Program-made: the position numbers and the translations under genes
Notes under the pieces: model-generated
What the model saw: the letters and a program-made list of their open reading frames with translations, nothing else
What the model was told of the DNA's origin: nothing
Databases searched by the model: none
In this document: in pieces, positions 28,601-43,600 of the stretch
How positions within the stretch are numbered: position 1 is the first letter of the stretch
Layout of the letters: the number at the start of each line of letters is the position of its first letter
Origin: Apostichopus japonicus
Taxonomy: Eukaryota > Echinodermata > Holothuroidea > Aspidochirotida > Stichopodidae
Assembly: GCF_037975245.1 (NCBI RefSeq)
Contig: NC_092576.1
Coordinates: 36,298,611-36,362,610, forward strand
DNA length: 64,000 nt
Reading direction: 5' to 3'

Positions 28601-31600
28601 AAGGGGACCGATCATTTATCTCCAAATGTTTCAAAAATAGCTATAATTAGAAAAAGAGTTGAAACCCTGCAGACCGAGAGATAAATATAAATCTATCATC
28701 AAGGTTGTCGTTCCTATATCCCTAGTCTTCAGAAAACACCCTCGATCCCTGTAACATTTGTTTAGGAAGTGCGCCCTCTATTTTGCACGAGCAATCGATA
28801 TATTCCAGTATTTTAATATGCATGTTCGAAAGTGCCATTTTCATTCTTTATTTGAATTGAAAAGGACATTTATTTGGTTTGTCCATTTAATATTGGCTTA
28901 TTAAATTTACAAAAGCTTCATGTAACTTGGTACAGTAGAAGGAACGTTTGAAGAATAGCAAAAGCCTGAACAATTTAAAACATTTGGAAACTTCCATTCA
29001 CCAGTACACTCAAACAACAAAACACCTGTTCTCAAGTTTAAACAAAGCCGCACAGTGAACGTTGATCATCTGCTTACGTAGACGTACGAATAGATTCCCG
29101 CAGGGCGGGTGACATTAAAATTACGTACACTCTGTGTGGAGATTCAGTTCGTTACTAGTTACACGTTCACACATACATGTTTATCGTTATACTGTATGGC
29201 TGCCAATGGACTTACACCGCGTATGGTTTGCTGGTGTAATTATATCGACTAACGGTAATTATAGGTCTAATTAAAGTCAACAATTATAGGCCTAGGCATG
29301 CTTGTGAGATATTGTGTTTTCTGTAATATTTGTCGTTGCATGAATGTCAAAGGAATCACTTCTTTATGTGACCTTGCCTGTCTGAAATGACTGTTTTAGC
29401 TTAGGCCTAGGCCCCACTATAGTATTACTTAGGTTACGTTCGCTCTTCTTGAAATTGGAGCCTAACGAAGTAAAACAAAATAGAAACGTTAGCATAGTAG
29501 AAATTACATGAAACAGTTAGATGACAAACCAGAAATTAGATCCAAACAATGAGCTTGTTGAACGCACAAAAGAACAAGTAAGGCCTAGGCCTATACTCAA
29601 ACATATAGACATCCGGTCATATGTTGCCGGTAAACTTCCTTTAATGTGTTCAATTAGACAACGTCTAGCCGAACAAAATGATAATATGTTTCAAGCTCAT
29701 CAAGTTAATTTATCTTTTTTTTTTTTATTTCTGTGTTATTTGAGACCGTTTCATATGTATTAGTGACCAGTATAAATTTCCACTCTTTTGCATCGACAGC
29801 GTTAATCATTATTGGCGTTACATATTACTTAGGCCTATTGGTTTACGTGGTAGCCTAACGTCAGTTTAAAAAAAAATGTAGGTATAACAAATAACGTTAG
29901 CTTTTTAAGGGAAAATAAAAATAAGCAACAGGTTTGAGATCTAATACATTTAACACGCGTAGGCCTAGGCTACGTCTTAAACACGTCACATGATACCGGA
30001 CAGTGCCGAGTTAAACTCAGGGTGTGAAGAGTTTCATTATCAACGTGTTAGCCTTCGTAATGTAACGTTAGACTTAACCGTTAGCTACGGCTAGTATAAG
30101 ATTCTCTTACCGGGAAAAGTAAGAGCTTAGAATATAGCAGTATGTATATCCTCCGCCAGCCTTTTAAATTTAATTTAATTATTGTATCAGTCATAAAATT
30201 AGTTTCCAACTTTATACTATATAAATTATATACTGTGGAGTGTGGGCCTAAATAGACAAATGAGGTAAACTTGGTAGCAGTAAGGATGGATGTGTATTAC
30301 TAATCTAGGCTAGACCTAGGCTAACAGTAACAGTAGGCTAGGTCAAAAGTAAGTTATCAAAAGGTAAACAGTATCAAAACTGGAGGTAGGCAAAATTGAA
30401 TAGGAAAGTTAAACTCAAATGAGTCTATACAATTACATTATAATAAGATATGACGGTGGCTTCGTTCATACTGTTTAGGCTTAAGCTAGGTTATTTTAAA
30501 CCGGGCCGGCCATCTGGCTTCGCTACTGGTTTGTCGGTCGGCTGGAGAGTGGAAAGTCTTACATATGTACGCCACGAACGCTGTCGAGTCTCCGCTAGTG
30601 TGGCTGTAGGAATTAATGCACTGACTGACAGGAATGAAACGATGTCAATAGCATAGATTTTGAAATCTACAGAAATAGTTAGCGTATGTGCTAAATATAA
30701 TATTACAGACCGAATATAAATATTTATGATATTGTTTTTTACTTTAAGCTAAATTTCGTCATCTTACGAATTTTATTTTAATAAAATCATCATCATATCA
30801 TGTTTTTTCTATTGGTTTGTTTGGCAAGCAAGTTTGATATAAGTCACCACTCTTCTTTTTATTTGTATTAAATAATTTAAATGAATAAAATTCCAAATAT
30901 TATGAAAATCGAAAAAAATAAGATAATCACAGAAAACTCTTTGTTAAATTAATGATTACTTGTATTGCTTTTTAAAGCATTTTGTGTTCTATTTCATATA
31001 CGTTGGATATCCGTCATGTGTATTTATCCATCATGGATGAACTATAAGATTAGTTAACTGTGATCTTTCTTTCCTATTCTTCAGATTCCAATATCTGAGC
31101 TATTCCTACAATGGTCCTTCAGTGGATTTGACGGTGAAGATATCAGACTTGAGTCCGGTCTTAGTTTATCAAGCCTATCATCAGTAGAGAAGATATCCAT
31201 CATAGCAGGATTACAGAAACAAGAATTAACTGAGGAAGAAGTGATCGGACTAGTAAAATATGGAATACAGTCACCAGGGTTCAAGGAACTATGGTAAGGA
31301 GAAAACATCGTGACAGGCCTTGGCAGATAATACGTGGGTAAGAGGGGGGGGGGGTAGTCAGAGGGTAAACGTATGGGGTACATAGGATGGGATAAAGTAA
31401 TGATATTGTGCAGTGATATTTTTTATATTTTATAAGTTAAAGTTAAAAAGGCTTGTGTTGAGAGGTGCGGTTTGAAAAGTTGCAATACTTTAACTTATCT
31501 TTAAGCTAGGAAATATATAGAATTATTTTTAAGCTGGGAAACATCGTGACAGGCCTTGGCTGATAATATGTGGGTAAGAGGGGGAGAAGGGTTAGTCAGA

Positions 31601-34600
31601 GGGTGAACGTATGGGGAATATAGGAGGGAATAAGATTAGGTTTCGTGCAGTGATATTTTTATTTTAGTTTAAATGTACAAGTCTTGTGTTGAGACGTGCG
31701 GTTTGAAAAGTTGCAATACTATAACTTATCTTTAAGCTAGGAAATGTGTTCACATCATATTTCATTACTGATTGTGTAGTGTACAGCACGTTAGGCGTTT
31801 CCACACGTTAGGATGAAACATGGTGAGTTTGGTGGGGTGAAGGGGGGGGGGGATTTTTAGTATAATAGGAACAACAAATAACTTTAGAACTTATAAACAA
31901 ACTAAAACTACAAGAAAAAAAATTAAGATAAATTATTACTTAAAAATCTAAAACGAAACATGGGAAGATTATCAAGTTTATGGCAAACGAAAAAAGTATT
32001 GTTTATTTTCAAATACTATTATTTGTAATAAGCTTAAGAATATTTGCAAGAGTTAGGCAACTTTAATTAATACATATACTGTAAATAGTTAAAAATAGCA
32101 AATCAGCAAATGTTAATGGGAGGGCCAAATGAGGGGTGGTGGAAGGGTTGTTTGGCCATCGTAACTAGTTGCAAATACCTGTACCTTGTCAACAGGCAAA
32201 TTCATTGACCTCCATGTTATTTATTAATGTACAGTAATGACATCAGATATGCATTCAATATTTAAATATTTACTTTCCCTGCTTTCTTTACCTTTGAAGG
32301 CTTTACAACTGTAAACTGCCGTTATCGATCAAGCCAGACATCATACCAGAAGGATCAAGATCAAGGAATATTAAAGGTACTGTGTTTACATAAGAATTAA
32401 AAGAACTATTGACCAAGTAGATTGCTTTTATTGCAATGTTTCACAGATTTGTGACAAGAGAGGGAAGTGTGGTAGAGGAGGATTGGGGGTGTGGGGGGGG
32501 GGGGGGACTAGTATAATGAGATATTTGTTGGTAAGAATGAATCTAGAATGGGGATCCAGTGGTAGATCTTGCATACAACAAACAGACTAGTTCTGTGTGG
32601 GGGTAGGGTGGAAGGGGGGGGTGTAGGAGTTGGACTTCCTAAAAGTTCCTCCTTATGTGGTGTTCCTTGAGCTGATTTAAGCAGCTTTTTATCAAGTCCC
32701 TATATATATTAAAATAATATCTAAGAGAGTTAATGTTTTGAGTTACTTAATAAATTATTGTTATCCTATAAAATAATGACTGTGAAGTAAGCCAGAAGTA
32801 TGAGGCAACGAAGAGATTATAATTATTGGTTGGATTACTAGTGACTGTTAATTTCTAGTACTTAATTACTAATTAATTAGTAGAGAGAGCATTTCCATGG
32901 TTCAGTTTACTGATAAATGACCCCTCTAGTACAGGTACATACAAAAAATGTTAACATTAAAAGTGTGTGAAACAATTAAATATCGAATCTTATGTATTGT
33001 TTAAAATAAGTCATTTTTATCTATGATAAGAAACACATTTATATGGACTCTTAAGTATTGTTTAAAATATGTCATTTATATCTATGATAATTTATTGATT
33101 TTATTTTTCCATCTATATTTACAGTCATATCATCAAATGAAGCTCGTTACCTGGATCTGATATCTGGTCAATGGAGGAAGGTTTGTAATATTTGGTATTT
33201 GTTAGTAATTTATAATCATTAATAATGTAAGTTTCTTTCACATTTCCCTGTGATACTGTTATTATTAGTAACATGCATAACAGTGACGTGGTTGAGGGGT
33301 CGATCAATTTTCAAACATAATCATAAAAAGCCAGCATCCTTGAGAGTTATAAACATATATTGTTTCCCGGTATGGAATATTCCGGTAAAAGACGATATGA
33401 TTCTTACAGAAAGAAAACAATATTCCACATTCCTAGTAATATCTTGCTCTTAATTCTAGATACATTTATTTGGATCTGAATGATTACATAATTCCAGGAA
33501 ATGAATCTCGGTCAAAGTCATGTTCTTTAAAATCTTACTTTGTTTTGCTGTTTTTTTTTCTTTAATCAGGGCCCCGTTTCATAAAGGCTTACGATCGATC
33601 TTAAGTTTGATATATTGAGCGTGTTCTTTAAAATCCTGTTTTGTTTTTCCATCATTTAATATGATTAAATTAGAATAAGCACTCAACTGTTATTGTACTT
33701 GGAATTAAAGAGATTCTTCAGAATGCATTTTGTTAGTCAAAAATTCTTCTTTTTTTCTCCGTGGAAAATGTCTGTGCATTATTTTTTTTGCAACATAATT
33801 AAAATGATGAGCTCATATAATATTACCTTTCTAGATGCATTCATTAATTTTAACATATATTTAAAAAAAAAATCGTTAAACCCGTTAAACCTAGTGTGAG
33901 AGCTTTACTTTGTAGGAAGTAAAACATACACATATAAAAAGCAAAAATTAACTAGTTTAAAACTTTATTTCAAATATCTGCTGAATTAACCGATAAATTA
34001 AACTACAATATTAACACCAACATTCATTGTCTCTTAAACGCCTCAATTTTACATGATTAGTATTCTATTAAATAATTACTATTTCTTTCTTTCAATAGCC
34101 CGATGACATCCAGACTATTACAGAGATGGTGTGTTCAGGTGGTTTGTCCATCCAAAGAGACAGCAGTGAGTCTGTACAGAGGTCAGTCATAGAGCTCCTG
34201 GTGGAAGCATCCAATCATGACGTAAGTAAAACATAAAGGGATATATTAAATAAATATATCAATCAATACAAGTTAAAATTATATAAAATCGCTGAATGTC
34301 TTAAGAAGAGATAAGATCTCTTTAGTTATTAAATATTAAACTGTTTAAATTAAAACAAGGAAATACAGGTTCAAATTGATAAATATTTTTATGCTCTAGA
34401 TAAGACAGAATCGTAAATACAAGTAATAAATATAAATAAAATAATAAACTACTGGATATAGTGTGTAGGCTAATAAACAATAAATAATCATTATTAAATT
34501 CTTTGTTAAGGTTTCTATGCCGAAAAAGTTCCTGTTCATCTTTTATTAATTAATTTTATCTTTCAAAATCTTCCCAGAAAGTGAAGTATAAAATAATAAT

Positions 34601-37600
34601 TTAAGACAGAAAGGGTCAATGAATTGTTTCCTGTTTTATAGACTCGACCGGAGATACCTCAATAAAAAAATCTATAATAATTAACAGTTTAATGAAAAAA
34701 CAATCCCACCTCAACCTGATCTTCCCATCACAAATTATATAAATTAAATAATACATATTAGTTCCGGTTCATACCACCCCCTCACTTCCGACACAAATGA
34801 CATTAAATATGTTTATGCCGTCTGTGTGCTCCCCCACCCCAAATCACCCCTCCTTACCCCTACCACACCAATCCCTACCCAGTACGACACCCATCGGTCC
34901 TTTTATCTCTCACCCCTTGCACACGCTTTGACAATAACAACATAACATTCACAAGGGTAAACCATATCCTGGCACTAAGACACCCTCCTAATAACCCCGA
35001 CCGAATATCACTTAACCATAGCACACCCTTCCTTACCATAACACACCCCTCCCTACACCCCTGACATCCCTTGGTCCGTCCATCCCTCACCCCTCTTACA
35101 CACCTTTAATTCATTCTACAGAAATAACAATGACTGATCTCTGTAATAAACCTAACCCTCTTGTTTACCCTTTAACATCTTGCATTAAAAACAAAGATAA
35201 AGCGAAGATAAAACACACTTTTACGAATAAAATTTACTCTTTTTACAAATTCAAACCACTAATTATTAAATAATTAACAAAATATGATTAAAATAAACAA
35301 CATATTATGTATTAATATTAAATTAAAACAACAAAAAAGTTAATATTCCTATATTAATAATGTTATTATTTTCAAGTATTTATCCTGTAAACAAACATGA
35401 TGATATTAATTATATTTATTATTTTCCTTTCTTCAGATTCCCATTAACCAGGTGGATCTAGCCTTGTCCTTTAGTAAGATTGATGAAGATGGGAACATTA
35501 TCCTCTCCTCTGGTCTCTCTCTACCAATCATAACATCAATAGTGCATGTGGGCATACAGACAGTGAAAGGGAGAGAAATGAATAAACATGAAGTTAATGG
35601 AATATTAAACTATTTACAACACTCTCAAAGATTCCAGGAACTGCAGTAAGTATAATTAATAGTTATGCAAATAGTATTAGTAATTACTAAAATAACTAAT
35701 AAATATTAATGATGTTAACAAGATTGGAATTATTAATCTGGTTATATTTCATAAATATTGAAGGTTTACTGATAGGTTTAGATAATTGTAGAAGTAAAAC
35801 AAAACAAATGGAGAAGAAATTGAATAAAGAAATAAACTAACAATGTAAGACCAGTCATCAGGTGAGGAATAAGATTAATGGGGGAGTACAATAGAGACAA
35901 CATGAGACAGAACACATCATTTTGTAACAATAAATTCATAAAAAATGTAATTTATTGAAATAAGGAGATAGGAGTCCATAGCTTTAATGTAAAAAAAATA
36001 ATATATCTCATATCTCAATATATCTCAATAACAGAATAGGATGTAATTACACCAAGATATGAGGAATAAATAATTCAAATTATCATCATGTTAGAGTATG
36101 AAAACAGACGCTTCGCCAAAATTTACCATAAATAAATAAACACAAAGTTTGATGAGATAGATTAACAAAAACATTTTAAAGGAGATAAACTAGGAAGAAA
36201 ACGTATCAAGTTTGTGATACTATAGCTCAGTATTTTCTTTAACTAGTTTAGATATTTGCTGATAATTAATGCACATTTATTTTAAAGTAAAAACAAGACA
36301 GGAAGATAAATTAAACATATCGTAATTGGCCTCATCTATTAGTACGACACCCCTCTCAACTATACTACCCTACGCTCTCCCTAATCAACCCCTCCCCCTA
36401 AACCAAACTATGTTAGACCTCTTATCCCATTTCGTTAATCTGTTTATAACACTTGGAAACTTATCTTGTTAACAACCAACACCCCTTTTCCCCACCCCAC
36501 ACATGCACTAACACCCACCCCCCCCCCCACCACACACACTAAACCGCCAATCACACACCCTCAGTAAGGTCTACTGCAACACTATTACTGTCCTTCTCTT
36601 CTGTTCAACCCGTCTTCACCTCAAATCTAACCCTTGCCCCCCCCCCCTCCGCGCCGCCGCACCCCCTCCCCGTGCTGACATGCGACAAACAACTCTTGAT
36701 ATATGCATATTATTAACCCACATAACATTACAGTCAATCCCCACACAGTAGAGACCAATCAAACAGTATATATGTAAATTACACTCAAAATCACGTATTT
36801 TCGTTGTTTGCAGAATATACTAATAGAAACAAACACAGTACATCTGTTTAAAAAAAAATCTCTAAGATTTTAATGTAGATCCTTACTAACATCGCATTTT
36901 CCCCCAAACAACCCCCCCCCCTCCTTCCCCAACCCACCACCCTCTCTCACAAAGCTACAAGACCAATAACCCTTATATTATCTCTATATACTCTACATGG
37001 TGTGTGCTGTTTACTTGACCCGCCCCGCGGGAACCAAAAAGCTACGTTGTGTCCAAATAATCTAATCTGTCATATATACCCAATACTGTACACATTTATA
37101 TCATACATTTGTACGTTAACAATTTCACTCTTTTCTGCTCAGTAAACATTTTGTTTTATCGCAAAAGTCTATTGAACTTATTTCATCATTATTTGTTCGT
37201 GCTAAAGATGTACACTGACTGTACTGACAAATTCAATAGTTTAACATTTTCTTTTGTTCAACACCTGTCAATCAAATACTTGATCAATGCAATGAAAGAA
37301 GTTGTATTCAATGGAATAGACGCGCGCGCCTTCCAATGAAAAGAAGTTGTATTCAATGTAACAGGTGCGCGTCCTTTATAAAAACACCTGGAATTTACTG
37401 ACAAACAAGTACCTGGGGATTGCAATAGATACGTCACGTCTAGGCACTGTCTGGTTTTAAATCGTCCGTAGGCCTTCCCGATGTTGATTTGATTCTGTGA
37501 AGAACATTTTTTTTTAGGTATTACTTTTTTTTCCCTGTCCTCTTTTGAAATTAATAATTGTTGAAGAAAGGATATAGAGAAAAGATGAGGGTATGTATGA

Positions 37601-40600
37601 AATTAATAAGAAAAGAAACCAAAGGAAACAAGTGCATAGGGATAATAAATAGCAATTAATATACATATTTATTTCTCAAAATATTTATTATAATTTCACT
37701 ATGCACTTAATCTTAGTAAATGTTGAATTAATATACTAGTTAAGAACTAGGGAAAGTCCCCTAAGAAACTAACTAATTTCAGGAGTTATTGACAGTGTAA
37801 TTTGACAGTGTAATTGGCTTTCATGGATATTAATAATGGGGATGGTTTGAAAAATGGGCTGGATAACTTTTTTTCCAAGTGGCAAGTACCATCTCCTTTC
37901 TGAGAGTCTGTAAGGTTGCAGGCCTGGACGGTCTATATCTATTATAATATACATATAAAACATCACTACATCACTAGATCATGAAAAACAATTATTTGAT
38001 GGTTCATTGACCATTGTTTATACTTAACAAACTTGGACATTATGGACTTCGGGGAATTGTTCATAAATAGCATACTAGTAATTTGTCCAACATTGGGCCG
38101 ATAAAGTCTTAAAAAAATTCATTCAAGTTCCATAATAGTTTTAGATTTGACAATAAATTATTTATTAAAGATGGAAATAAATTTTTGAATATTAACTAGC
38201 ATAGTCCTATTAGTCCCTCCAACACAAGTAATAACAACGGACCCAAGTCCTTGTAACCAAGTACAACATAGCAAAAAAAGAAAACATTACTTCATCTTTC
38301 AGACCTGTTTTAATCTCAATCTGTTAAAATAACACTAACACATCTACCGCACCTAACATTGTTCCCTCCACCATAGGCGTAGGAGGCGGGGGGGGGGGGG
38401 GCTGCAGCCCCCCAACCAAATTTGTTGGTGAAAATTCGTGCAATATGCTGAGAATTTTTCGGGCACCTACTGGAAGAAAAATAATTTGCAGTGTTTTTCA
38501 TTTTTGGGGGTGAAAATTCGGCAATATGCTGAGAATTTTTCGGGCATCTACTGAAAGAATAATAATTTGTAATGTGTTTTTCAATTTTTTTTGTGAAAAT
38601 TTGGGCAATATGCTGAGAATTTTTTGGGCACCTACCAGTGGCGGAGCGTCCATACAGTCAGAGGGGCGGATGCCCCCTGACAGACTCAAATGGACTGCTG
38701 GCGCCCTTTTCAGCTTTTTACCACTTTTTACTTATTCGCGAGTATTGACTTTTTTATTGCGCTCTCAAATACTGTACCTATTGACATTTGTCACATTTTG
38801 TTGGTGCAATTTTCTGACAAATGGCGACGACACCTATTTATTCTTTGTTTATCTGCAAATTAGCAACGCCCGGAAAGGGTCATTTCCGGTGATCTAGGGA
38901 GTATCTTTACTCAAAAAATTTCTGTACGCTCCGCGCCAACCTGTGGTGGCGCTCCGCTTAGATAGTGTCGAAAGCACCCCTACAGACCGCCACTGGTACC
39001 TACTGAAAGAAGAAGAATTTGCAATGCGTTTTTCAATGGTTAAACTTATATTATTATTAATATTATCATTATTGTTGTAAAGACTTCCCAATAATTATAA
39101 CAAATATGGAAGGGTAATAAGACGGAAAATGATTTTATGTTATTGGCAGGTGATGTAATAACTGATGAATGCGTACCGTTATATGATATGCACATTAACA
39201 TGCGGAACGCGCGAAAAAATTTTGATTATAATTTTCGGGCAAGTCGTTACAGCCCCCCAAATCAAATGAGGCTCCTACGCCTATGAATGCCCTCCACCCC
39301 GTAACTACCCCCACTAGACCATGTAATACATTACTTCCTTTACTCCCTTCTTTCCTTTTGCAATATAAGCAATTTCCACAGCCCACTCCCCACCTTACTC
39401 TAACCCTATCATGTTCCACTTGTGGTTGACCCCCTTCCCGCTGGTATCTTAACATTTCTTCTACGTCATTTCTTTATATAATCTCATTTCATTACTTATG
39501 TATTTGATCTTCGTTACCATAAGGAAGTATACTTCAGTATTGCGATTGTCCCTCATAGTTCGTACTTTTTATTTGTATTCATCTTTTGCAGTACCATCTA
39601 ACCACCCCCCCCCCCCCTCTCCCGCCCATGCCCTGCCCCGACGTGCGTCTATAGTGAGAAAAGCAAACAAAGTTTAAAGAGCAAAGTCTATTAGCTGTGA
39701 CCTACAGTATTCTAGGCCTTTCTCTCTCTAATACACGCATACATTAATTTCATCCAGATACGACTGCCTCACCATACTCTGAATAGTGTACCCATTGCTA
39801 GGAGTCAATATTCTACTATTATATTACCTTACAGTGATCACGCTGTTTCTACACACAATGTGTATATCTGACAAATGACATCTGTGTACAGACCAACTAG
39901 TGATGGTTAATTTTCCTTTCACTATAATCTTTCTTAATATAATGATGTACACTGTATATCAAGCTCATTGTATTCTTTATACATGACCTGTCAATCTCGC
40001 GGTAATGCGTCACGTGACTAAACTACTGCAGCTCCGGTATCTGGATACGTCAATGATCTGTTGTTCTGAAGGTCATTTTGACAAGTACTAAATCTGTCTC
40101 TTTTTTATTATTATGTTAGCCACACGATGTTTGGAAGAAAACGATACTAACTAAACATCGTATACGATTTCATTAGGCCTATTATTATATCGAAAACGAT
40201 CTTAATAAATTGGGGGAATATGGTTCAGTCGGTGGATTTGTGTATGCTGCCAGGAAAGAATAGGACCTCTAGTACTGGTGCTCCCACCCCCCTCCCCCTT
40301 CCACCACCAGTTTTTTTTAAACGTTACACAGCGTATTTCTTGTAGCAAGACTTTGCGTCTAGGGACCACACTCTATCGTCTAACATTCTTATTTCCGGGT
40401 AGGAACCCCAATGCCCTACGTTGGCTTAAATGACCCCAGGGCATCATACCCTCCATTATAAAATACCACTATGGCCCTCATATCAAGGTCCATGCCCCTA
40501 CTTTCATTTCGAACTTATCAAATATTATTTACTAGCACAACCTTCTGTTAGAGCTAATTTATAAAGACATAAATTATAGTCTAAACATACTGTACCTCAA

Positions 40601-43600
40601 AATACATCATGTGGCTTCTATTTTAGTTTGTTTTTATTCTGGGGGTGAGGTGGGGGCACCCTAGACCACTATATATGAGAGTTAGCTTCAGTGATGCTAC
40701 TGCAGCACCCACTCAGTTATAAACATATCTAATTCACACCTGGCTTAGCCATAAACATTTAAGTCACTACCTAAATCAGTCTGAATATTCTCATTTTACA
40801 TCGTACCCGGTACCCCACCTTATAAAATCATCCACACGACACTGAGTTTCGTGATTAATGATTGCATGTTGTAATTAGTTTATCAAATGTTAACGAATGC
40901 AACTGAGCTGAGTGGGTGGACCGTGTAGCTGACTGGGGAGTTGCTCCCCCCCCCCCCCTAGTTCGCCTCTTAACAATTGCCCTGTATATACGTATATCCA
41001 CAGTGCCTCAATATTCTTAGTTAAGACATTGGAGCACTGATACAGGAAATCGCAATGAAACTGATATAGGCCTACATAAAAAAAAAACATGGACGTAATC
41101 AATATATTTATGAACCGTAGTTTCACATTATACTACAACACTCTTCACACGATTATGATGTTAGGAGATCTCTACATTTATTGCTATTCTATTAATTAAT
41201 AGTTGAAACTAAAAAAAAAAAAAACGCACGGCCATCGCATACGCGTTCGTGCATATATACGTGATGAGAGGTTAAACTAAACCTTGTTTTTTTTTTTCTT
41301 TCTGTATGCCATTCCTATACGTACCTAGAATATTGAGGTTGTACATTACTAATGAAATCACAAGAAATGATAAGGGTGACTTCGCTAAAAAAGTAATTGA
41401 AATAGCGCATATCACATGTACAGAGGTTCACACTATCATAGGCCTACTTTCCTTTTGGAAGTGAAAACTCTCAGCGCGGGGGGGGGGGGGGGTTGCAAGT
41501 GAAAACTCAGCGGGGGGGGGGGACTGGCTGCGGCCCTGCTTTAATTTAATGGAATTATTGAAAGTAAGCCGGCACTTTCACTTGCTGATAAGCAAACATC
41601 AATACAGAGCTAATCTTTGCATCATTTACTGTTTTAACATTTTCTTCCGCCAGGTAGAGTTGAATAAAATGTTTGATTCTACACGGACGGGGTTAATCTT
41701 TTAAACGGCAATAGTACGGTGACGTATATGAGCATTCAAGGAAAAAAACTAACAATTGGTGGTTGGGGTGGGGGTGTGGGTGGGGGTAGACACGAGGTGA
41801 AAATAATTAAAGAATTACATTTTTTAAAGAGCAATAGCACGGCGAGGTATCTGATCACTCAACAAAGAAAACTAACGATTGGTAGTTGGGATGGGGGTTG
41901 AGGAGGGGGGTAAAATCGACTGGAAAGAATGAAACAGGGCTTTTAAAGTGCAATAACACGGTGCAGTATCTGAGCACTCGACGAAAAAAAAAGACCGCTC
42001 GGTAGTGGGGTGTGGGTGTGGGGGTAGAAACAAGGTGGAAAGAATAAAGCAGAGCTTACACTTGTATATAAATAAGTATATTTATTGCTGGAGCACTGTA
42101 TGAAGTTATATGAAATATGGTTCCCCATTTAAGGGCGCTATCGCCGCTGTGTCCATTCATGTTGTAATGTTTCAAATATTCATCAGAGAACATTTTATTG
42201 ACACATTTCACTTGCGACATCCAAAAATACCGTGTTTATCAAACTATTATCAGGAGGTATACCACTGCGTCTTCAATGTATGCACAAATATTATTTAGGT
42301 CAGTCCGAATAACACTTAAAGCAAAATTTAACTTTAATGACACATATTATGTAAGCTGACAATATTGCGGAAAAGAATGTTAATTTGCGATGATTACTGT
42401 TAATCTGAAAAAATTAGTCAACCTTTTTATGTGTATGTCTTAACGAGATATTGATGACGTAATGAACATACATATTTATATTGTTTGTTTACTTATTCGT
42501 GGGTCTGTTCCGCGTTATGAGATTAACTAAATTCGCAGCAACTACGGTACTGCAGTTATCAGTTTTTCTAGGACTAATTTAAGAAAGTCCTTAGATTTTA
42601 GAAGAACATATCACCCACACTTCTCTTTTGTATACCCCCCCCCAGAACACCCTCCCCTTTTTTTTGAGCGCCCTTGATAAGCCGGACATTCCTTCATGTT
42701 GAAATTATGTAAATAATGGTCGTTTAATTTCAAAAGCTTATAAACACAAATATACGACTGGATAATGTAAGAGCAAATAATTGCATGATTTACTTTTTGT
42801 AAACTTTCTCCTTCAGATAGAGTTGGAAAACATGTCAGGTTACATCTGTGACATCTGTCTGTTTGGACAGGAATAGTGTGGTGCCGTTTATGAGACCCCA
42901 CAATGAACGGAACAGGCCGGTTCGGAAAGAAGATGGGAGGGCGTGTGGGTTGGTTGAGTTGAAAAAATGAAACAAAGCCGTACTTAAACTTGTCTATTTC
43001 ATGTTGCCCCAGTGTAATAATTTATCGCCAGTTTACTATTGAGGGCTCATAATAGCACCTGCTTTGAGACTTTTGAAACCGGAACTAAACCTTCGACCTT
43101 TAAGAAAAAGCTTCCATCGTACCGCTTTAGTTGTGTTCAAACCTTTCCGTAGCCGGTGGGTCAAAACACTATACTGATATGTGAGATTGTATAACAGAGG
43201 AAGGAACAACTATTGATGTATTGCGTTCAATGGGTTAATCTTTATACTGCAGTATCCAAGACAGTAGCAATTAAAGAAGGATGTAATGACAAATGACTGA
43301 TTCTATTTCTTTCTCTGATTATAGCCTAATAGACTGTCTGCTGCCCTCATCGATACCCGTCGGACCATCTCTGTCCACACTGAAATCTCTGGGAGTGAAA
43401 GGTAAAGTTCTTATTGAATGTTTGATTAGTGTCTTTCCATGTACCATGTTGTTCACAGTTCAAACCCATTGCCGTAGTCGTGTATTGATAGAGTTTTAGT
43501 TTCAGTCAAACTAAAACCTTATTACCGGGCGTCATTGCCTGTTGCAGTAAACATGGACAGATATTCATTAGTCAGAAACTTTGTGAGATATCATTTACTG

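Noticed and set aside
38526-38897. 123-codon open frame
   Set aside because: Spans the border of two nested transposons and has no transposase features.
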